Origin: Chrysochromulina parva | Lineage: Eukaryota > Haptophyta > Prymnesiales > Chrysochromulinaceae | Direction: 5' to 3' | DNA: 11,608 bases | NCBI GenBank assembly: GCA_002887195.1 | Contig: PJAB01001898.1 | Location: forward strand, 1 to 11,608 | Shown: piece after piece, positions 8,401 to 11,608 of the stretch | Layout of the letters: each line of letters begins with the position of its first letter | Position numbering within the stretch: the stretch's first letter is position 1 | Notes under the pieces: generated by a model | Told to the model about the DNA's origin: nothing | The model's database searches: none | Seen by the model: only the letters and a program-made list of their open reading frames with translations | Position numbers and translations under genes: made by a program

Positions 8401-8633
8401 GAGCAGCGCGCAGGGCGGCGGCGGTGGAAGCGGGGGCGGCGGCGCCACACTTAGCCGCGCCGTTTCTGGACTTCACTCAAGAAGAAGAATTCTGTGAGCG
8501 CGCCGTCCTGGACGCCGTTCTGGGCGCCGGTTCGCAGCCCACGCAGTCGGTGCCCATGTACGCGCACGAGAACGCGGGGGCGGCGTTCTTACGGCTTCAG
8601 CCAGTGATGGCTTGGCCCCACAATCCCCCTTGA
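5421..8633 (+). CDS. Predicted chromatin-reader E3 ubiquitin ligase: two Tudor-like, two chromo-barrel-like domains and a C3HC4 RING
   Basis: A 1070-residue protein with no visible intron. Order: Tudor-like 1 at 19-67 (RVACFFEDLGW, then YVVLFDDGTTEKDI); an LPPGW motif at 95-99; Tudor-like 2 at 159-215 (VVVWFEDAGWYAGMVV, then YSVSFDDGDYRTDV); chromo-barrel-like 1 at 240-300 (FLVHFIGWKSRYDEWID); chromo-barrel-like 2 at 307-367 (KVHYVGFHSRYDEWI); eight LGAN repeats at 426-457; a basic KKRREERPRE patch at 570-579, a possible nuclear signal; and a RING at 662-702 with Cys662, 665, 677, His679, Cys682, 685, 699 and 702 (C-x2-C-x11-C-x-H-x2-C-x2-C-x13-C-x2-C). The tail is Ala/Pro-rich and repetitive, ending in an acidic helix-like segment at about 1009-1034. 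Tudor and chromo-barrel folds often bind methylated lysine; canonical RINGs recruit E2 enzymes. A nuclear histone-directed ubiquitin ligase is the inference. The RING and its following helix recall the BRCA1/BARD1 type, but no BRCT is seen. The upstream in-frame GTG at 5337 is not a likely start. Confidence 0.85.
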   Translation: MQAATNKKPGEGEKRKLYLQHDRVACFFEDLGWCLGTVVMRENNGRYVVLFDDGTTEKDIMFSELKDAVDARPNEAAAAGQSAPDASDGTNRKDLPPGWRLSKSLQNLRQYTNGELKAYTIKAAWELHDSSAQPAGAKASAASRIGLQPLPGIEPDTDAVFKVGERVVVWFEDAGWYAGMVVGVSSQHLTRRRYSVSFDDGDYRTDVTPLEMLLESQMNEETPHTHPVIEQHVHQELEEEKYALVVGHRVSACDCRGHWCEARLLDMRTEHSVRQFLVHFIGWKSRYDEWIDAGKGRLVPMPVGTNAEVGDQLQARDPQGKWADARVLEVRENPKSALQKELKVHYVGFHSRYDEWITADAGRLRKWRGPMGAMALAAPAMAPATAPARNEPKHGAKHGAKREPKEVAQPPDKKAHKASHLTALVLGANLGANLGANLGANLGANLGANLGANLGANLGGSSAAAPAAPLSPASGTSSHAKRLGVRPERRDERPEPLRETRHSIGVADLSSQPLDALPIPPPKATVRSAKPPPLAAGSKRPAPAAGKERAGYDRSGYDPDASHHEPLPLKKRREERPRESPPESLSAAMQAEHRLAHDNADSPTVGAVAAQRLLLFAQAACSLQAVAGGSGADASSYSSGPATAAALALPEQLQRLRAQLQCPVCARVFEKPNALPCQHIYCEGCIKNVMDATSPNAQCLVCRFPFFRRDVKPSPVLEGVVRAYEGLFEQHLATMKTDSAQDSASAAAKTAAATARNVPPVAMSSEAAATGPVAPADHAELNKLSPRDDMHLDPPGQGSVGVIVHGGARLDPSAEMTPTRAGEAAAFEVASTRAGEAAAFRAPAPAQPVTISETISVPAPVPAPPVTISETISETISVPAPVPALAQVATAMSSTMTGSASLGSALRASVASPHGSAVPARYYLGDYLGTISVASPHGSATAVEAAEHGSATAVEAAEQAAAEAAEARVAVPQSLTAPEGEARAAVTAPEGLIGAARRAAAVEAGAAAPHLAAPFLDFTQEEEFCERAVLDAVLGAGSQPTQSVPMYAHENAGAAFLRLQPVMAWPHNPP
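6696..6791 (+). repeat. Coding minisatellite: 8 perfect 12-bp units encoding (LGAN)8
   Basis: The 12-mer CTCGGGGCGAAT is repeated eight times without a mismatch, 96 bp in all, in frame in the RING protein between the chromo-barrel pair and the RING. It encodes Leu-Gly-Ala-Asn eight times (residues 426-457). Perfect identity points to recent expansion by slippage or unequal exchange, and copy number probably varies between strains. Confidence 0.97.
7873..8391 (+). repeat. Patchwork of coding tandem duplications in the RING protein tail
   Basis: Several independent duplications lie here. A 29-bp identical pair occurs at 7873-7901 and 7912-7940 (period 39, TRAGEAAAF). ACTATCTCGG occurs eight times, starting at 7968, 7980, 8019, 8031, 8043, 8185, 8197 and 8208. 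A 26-bp identical pair lies at 8145-8170 and 8214-8239 (period 69, SVASPHGSA). An 11-codon unit is repeated at 8229-8261 and 8262-8294 (HGSATAVEAAE). A 15-bp pair lies at 8344-8358 and 8377-8391 (period 33, TAPEG). The larger periods are multiples of three, so the reading frame survives. Confidence 0.9.
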
Positions 8634-9288
8634 GCTTCACCCCCCCTGCCCCTTGTCAGGACCACATGGCATGATTCGAGCGCTCTGTGCTACGGACCTG
8701 GTTGGGTGGCCGGTTTGTAACGCGGCCCCGCCCTCGAATGCTTGATCGCTTCTATGTAGTATGCAGATGATATGAAAAACGAGGTAGTTGGTAGTACCGT
8801 CACCTTGGGAATCTCTATGTTACCAGCACGTACGACGTATAATGTGTTCACCTATCCGATCAGATCCCCTCCGGGTATACCTATCTATGATGCCTCGATG
8901 TAGCGGAAGCGGTGAAGTATCTGTAATCCGATTCCGCGGTAGGAAGCCGCTAGCCGGTCGACGGACATGACACGTTGGCAACCGCGAACCGGTCACGTTG
9001 CACCGGGTCATGAAGACGCACGTGCTGTATGCCGAGAGCAGACGTGAGACGAGAGATCCCGGACGGGATGGAGTTTGACTTTGATTCGCTCGGCTTGATT
9101 GATGATTGTTTCCGGTGTCCGCCGATCAACATGGAAGCGAAGAGTCAAGATTAGAAAGACTCGATTTGCAGGTCGTCAGTCCTCAGTACTCAGTTACTCA
9201 GTACACACTAGAGTATAGGGGGCCGCATGGTGCGACGCTTTGGTGCCCGACTCGCCGCATCCACAATCGACGCCGTCGTGGGCGCTCC
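8634..9288. other. Intergenic region between convergent genes
   Basis: These 655 bp separate the stop of the RING protein (plus) from the stop of the glycosyltransferase-like gene (minus), so they should hold two 3' UTRs and two polyadenylation sites. The stretch is AT-richer than the neighbouring genes and its open frames are short (about 60 codons) and unlike any family I know. No AATAAA, tRNA or other RNA gene was recognised. A small CAGT-containing tandem repeat lies at 9174-9204. Nothing else stands out. Confidence 0.6.
9174..9204. repeat. Short CTCAGTA-type tandem repeat
   Basis: CAGT recurs at 9177, 9184, 9191 and 9199 (spacing 7, 7, 8) within units resembling CTCAGTA. The array is imperfect and about 30 bp long, in the non-coding stretch about 85 bp downstream of the glycosyltransferase-like stop codon. 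No function is evident. Confidence 0.6.
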
Positions 9289-10452
9289 CTAGCTTGTTCC
9301 CCGAGCGAGCAAGCTGCAGCATCCTACCACGGGCACGCCCGCCGCGAAGGCCGCCGTCTCCGAAAAGTGAGACACGACGGGCGCGACAATCGCTTGCCGG
9401 CAGCGCGAGAGTGTCACGAAGGCGAGAGCTGTCGCACGCACGTCCGCGAGCTTGGCCGGGTACGGAATGGTCGCCCCCTCGTTCCACGTGACGCTGGCCA
9501 CCTCATCAAGGTCAGACCAGCCGAGACGGCGCGTATGCGATCTGTAGAACGGCGGGTGGTCCGAGGTAGCAAAGCGGGCCTCGCCTGGGCAGCCCGACGC
9601 AATAGAGGTGAGAGACTGGCCCTTGCATCGGCGTGCTCTCCACTGGAAGTCGCATGGCGCAATTTGAGACGACCCAGCCATCTTGGCCGGTGCGCCCGAG
9701 GCATCGTCCGAGAGTAAGTTGCAGTTGTAGTCGTCGAGATGCATGCTGCGCAGGTGCAACCCAACGTCGCATGCAGGGACGGCCAGCGCAGGATTGGCTC
9801 GAAGCGTGACATGACTTAGGCAGCTGAAGGGCGAGCACGTCTTAATGAGGCCGGCGTCGCCGCTAGACGAAGCACCGCTGGCCAGAGAGACGCGAACGCA
9901 CAGGAGAGCCATGTCGCGCAAGGTCATGCCGTAGAGATACACAACACGAGGACGTGCCGCCCGGAGACGATGGCGCAACTTGGCACAGCTTTCTGGTGGG
10001 TGCACGCGGCAACTCTTGCCCACACACGAGACGCTGCGCATGAGGTCAGAGTCCTGAAAATCTGACTCGCTCGCCTGTAGATGTTCGACGCCGGTGAAGC
10101 TGAGATGTTCGTGAACATCAAATGCCGTGCGACTCACGTTACGGCTTGTCTCGGGATCGGTCACGCTTGAGCCACACACTGGCACCTCGTGTCCGGGCTC
10201 GGAGAACGCGTGACGCGCGTGCTCCGGCACACACGATGCAAAGCGCAAAGAGCGAGGCGTGCCATGCTCGATCGCCTCGTGTAGCAGCAGCCGGAGCCAG
10301 AGCGCACTCGCTCGTATGCTGTGGCCGATGCCGACGTGTGCCCAGCCGTCGACGATGACGACCCGTGTGCGAGCCGTGTTGTTGTGCGTCGCCGACAGCC
10401 AGGGATTGATGGCGCACTGAGCCTGGAGGTCCGCCCGACGACAGCGCGACAT
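9289..10452 (-). CDS. Putative glycosyltransferase, fucosyltransferase-like (tentative)
   Basis: A 387-residue frame from the ATG at 10452 to a TAG at 9291-9289. An in-frame TGA lies upstream near 10507, so this is the first usable ATG unless an exon is missing. Three sparse motifs fit GT-B fucosyltransferase-like enzymes. They are a beta-strand and Gly/His loop, VVIVDGWAHVGIGHS at 31-45; a central VGLHLRSMHLDD at 230-241, like the h-x-H-x-R donor-binding strand; and a C-terminal SRCRQAIVAPVVSHFSETAA ending near 368, like the S-x-F-S/G-E-x-A loop. These families move fucose from GDP-fucose to glycans or proteins, usually in the ER or Golgi. No signal peptide or membrane anchor is visible, so the protein may be N-terminally incomplete, cytosolic or decayed. 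Cysteines are numerous (about 20). The substrate cannot be named. The open frame is firmer than the function. Confidence 0.55.
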   Translation of the reverse strand: MSRCRRADLQAQCAINPWLSATHNNTARTRVVIVDGWAHVGIGHSIRASALWLRLLLHEAIEHGTPRSLRFASCVPEHARHAFSEPGHEVPVCGSSVTDPETSRNVSRTAFDVHEHLSFTGVEHLQASESDFQDSDLMRSVSCVGKSCRVHPPESCAKLRHRLRAARPRVVYLYGMTLRDMALLCVRVSLASGASSSGDAGLIKTCSPFSCLSHVTLRANPALAVPACDVGLHLRSMHLDDYNCNLLSDDASGAPAKMAGSSQIAPCDFQWRARRCKGQSLTSIASGCPGEARFATSDHPPFYRSHTRRLGWSDLDEVASVTWNEGATIPYPAKLADVRATALAFVTLSRCRQAIVAPVVSHFSETAAFAAGVPVVGCCSLLARGTS

Positions 10453-10588
10453 CGCAAGCGAGCAGTTTCGAGTTCCCAACCTACATCGAATTCCGCAGGC
10501 TCAATGTGGAAGGTCATGAATATGAATACGAATCAAAAAAACAAGGCACATCTACGAAGGTTTGGTGTGTGTCACTCGTGTGACGCGC
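10453..10588. promoter_or_regulatory. 136-bp spacer between the kinase stop and the glycosyltransferase-like ATG
   Basis: Both flanking genes are on the minus strand, so this short spacer must hold the kinase 3' end and the promoter and leader of the downstream gene, unless the latter has an upstream exon. An AT-rich patch at 10516-10545 contains a run of seven A on the plus strand (T on the coding strand). No polyadenylation signal or TATA box was recognised. The spacing shows how compact the locus is. Confidence 0.45.
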
Positions 10589-11608
10589 TCATACGTCCGC
10601 CTCCTCTTCTCTAGTCTGGGCCGTCCCTGGATTTAACGTGCCCATGATCGTGTCCGTGAAGGCCGAGAAGAACGTAGGCTTTGGCTCGGGTGGTGGCGGC
10701 GCCGCCGCGGTGGTGGTGCCACCGGGGGTGACGCCGGTCTGGTGGGTCTGAAGCGGGTACGACGTCGAGGGGACATTGGCTGGCACAGAGATTGAAGCCG
10801 CCTTGCCGGGCGTGAAGGTGGTCAGGAGCGTATCCGAAAAGGTCTGGAAGAGCGAGATGGGCGCCGAGATGGGCGATTCAGGCGCCGTAACGGCCACGCC
10901 GCCCGGCGACGGTGTGGCCGCCTCGGCGCTGGCGCGGTACGACTTTTCGAGCGCCCCCGACTTGGTCTTGTTCTTGAACTTGTCGCGGTACGACTGGTCC
11001 ATCGACGGGCGGAAATCCGAAGACGCCGTACTGTCACGATCGGACGCCCCGGGGCCCGCGATGATAGAGGTGCGCATCGGGCGCTTGTTCTTGATGCGCG
11101 CCACGGGGCGCGGGTCCGTGTCTTCGCGGATGGCGGCGGTGATCATGCCCGAGATCTGCTCAAAGTTTGGCCGCAGAATGGGGCCAGGCTGGCAGCACTG
11201 CTTGGCGAGCTCCTTGATGGCGTCCGGCGTGGTCGTGCTCTCGAGGAGCAGCTCGAGCGGCGAGTGCTCGCCGCTTGCGACTACGTCGAGGAGCTGCTTG
11301 GGCGTCTCGATGTGCGTGAGCCACGCGTAGGGGGGGCGCTTGGAGCCCATGTGCGCGAGCATGCACCCAAATGCCCACACGTCCACCGGCTTGTCGTACG
11401 CATTCTTCTTCACGATCTCGGGGGCCATGTAGGGCGGCGTGCCTTGGATGTCGCCGCCGCCCTCACCCGCGGTCGTACCCGAGGTCGCGTCGAAGACGGT
11501 GCCAAAGTCGGCAACCTTGGCCACCCACTGAGCGTCGAGGAGCACGTTGCCCGGCTTGAGGTCGCGGTGGAGCATGTTGTTGAAGTGGATGTAGGCCATG
11601 CCGTTGGC
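10589..11608 (-). CDS. Protein kinase (Ser/Thr or TKL-like), C-terminal part; N-terminal lobe beyond window
   Basis: The minus-strand frame is open from the right edge (first codon 11608-11606) to a TGA at 10589-10591, giving 339 residues. The fragment starts just before the catalytic loop: HRDLKPGN at 14-21 (catalytic Asp16, Asn21), DFG at 34-36, GTPPYMAPE at 56-64, DVWAFG at 76-81, and the subdomain XI Arg in LRPNF at 146. All visible catalytic residues are present, so this is an active-type kinase phosphorylating Ser/Thr (HRDLKPxN). GMAYIH before HRD and the overall style recall the TKL group. A short Gly-rich insert sits between DFG and APE. The kinase fold ends near 165. The tail (166-339) is basic and then Ser/Thr/Pro/Ala-rich, with two related motifs at 253-270 and 313-330, and ends TREEEADV. 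The ATP-binding lobe and any N-terminal sensor domain are off the window. Confidence 0.93.
   Translation of the reverse strand, partial: ANGMAYIHFNNMLHRDLKPGNVLLDAQWVAKVADFGTVFDATSGTTAGEGGGDIQGTPPYMAPEIVKKNAYDKPVDVWAFGCMLAHMGSKRPPYAWLTHIETPKQLLDVVASGEHSPLELLLESTTTPDAIKELAKQCCQPGPILRPNFEQISGMITAAIREDTDPRPVARIKNKRPMRTSIIAGPGASDRDSTASSDFRPSMDQSYRDKFKNKTKSGALEKSYRASAEAATPSPGGVAVTAPESPISAPISLFQTFSDTLLTTFTPGKAASISVPANVPSTSYPLQTHQTGVTPGGTTTAAAPPPPEPKPTFFSAFTDTIMGTLNPGTAQTREEEADV

Noticed and set aside
7404..8633. BRCA1/BARD1 orthologue
   Set aside because: The RING and following helix are reminiscent, but there are no BRCT repeats, ankyrin repeats or PHD finger, and the N-terminal reader domains do not fit those families.
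8716..8720. TGTAA as an algal-type polyadenylation signal 83 bp after the RING gene stop
   Set aside because: The pentamer is common by chance and I did not find it in the 3' regions of the other genes here, so it gives no consistent support.
10453..10479. Start of the glycosyltransferase-like frame at a TTG codon (10479)
   Set aside because: TTG is an unlikely start in a eukaryote; the ATG at 10452 is the first in frame after an upstream TGA.

Overview
The window looks like a compact, GC-rich nuclear genome of a eukaryote, most likely a unicellular alga or other protist. A haptophyte- or stramenopile-like origin is a guess from GC content, gene compactness and the style of the armadillo repeats. 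Evidence for a eukaryote: a gene for the RNA polymerase I-specific second subunit carrying a GT-AG intron, a protein kinase, a protein with Tudor-like, chromo-barrel-like and RING domains, and an armadillo-repeat protein. The ordinary genetic code fits all genes.

Layout, left to right. (1) complement(<1..450): the first 150 residues of an armadillo-repeat protein whose 3' part lies beyond the left edge. (2) 451..1102: non-coding, upstream of the ARM gene and downstream of the Pol I gene. (3) complement(1103..5086): RPA2/RPA135 in two exons (5086..1673 and 1483..1103) with a phase-0, 189-nt intron made of internal duplications. (4) 5087..5420: a 334-bp divergent intergenic region serving RPA2 (minus) and the next gene (plus), with one CACGTG palindrome. 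(5) 5421..8633: a 1070-residue, apparently intronless protein with two Tudor-like domains, two chromo-barrel-like domains and a C3HC4 RING, plus two minisatellite-rich stretches inside the coding sequence. (6) 8634..9288: non-coding, between convergent genes. (7) complement(9289..10452): a 387-residue protein with sparse fucosyltransferase-like glycosyltransferase motifs. (8) 10453..10588: a 136-bp spacer. (9) complement(10589..>11608): the C-terminal part of a protein kinase plus a low-complexity tail carrying a duplicated motif.

The genes do not form an obvious pathway. The only suggestive pair is the head-to-head couple RPA2 / Tudor-chromo-barrel-RING protein, which would link rDNA transcription with a predicted chromatin-reading ubiquitin ligase through a shared promoter region. 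That link is inference.

The strongest candidates for something undescribed are (a) the multi-reader plus RING architecture at 5421..8633 and (b) the RPA2 intron. In (b), three copies of a CAG|GTGCG sequence form the donor, an internal acceptor/donor (recursive-splice-like) site and the final acceptor. This looks like an intron born by duplication of exon sequence containing AGGT.
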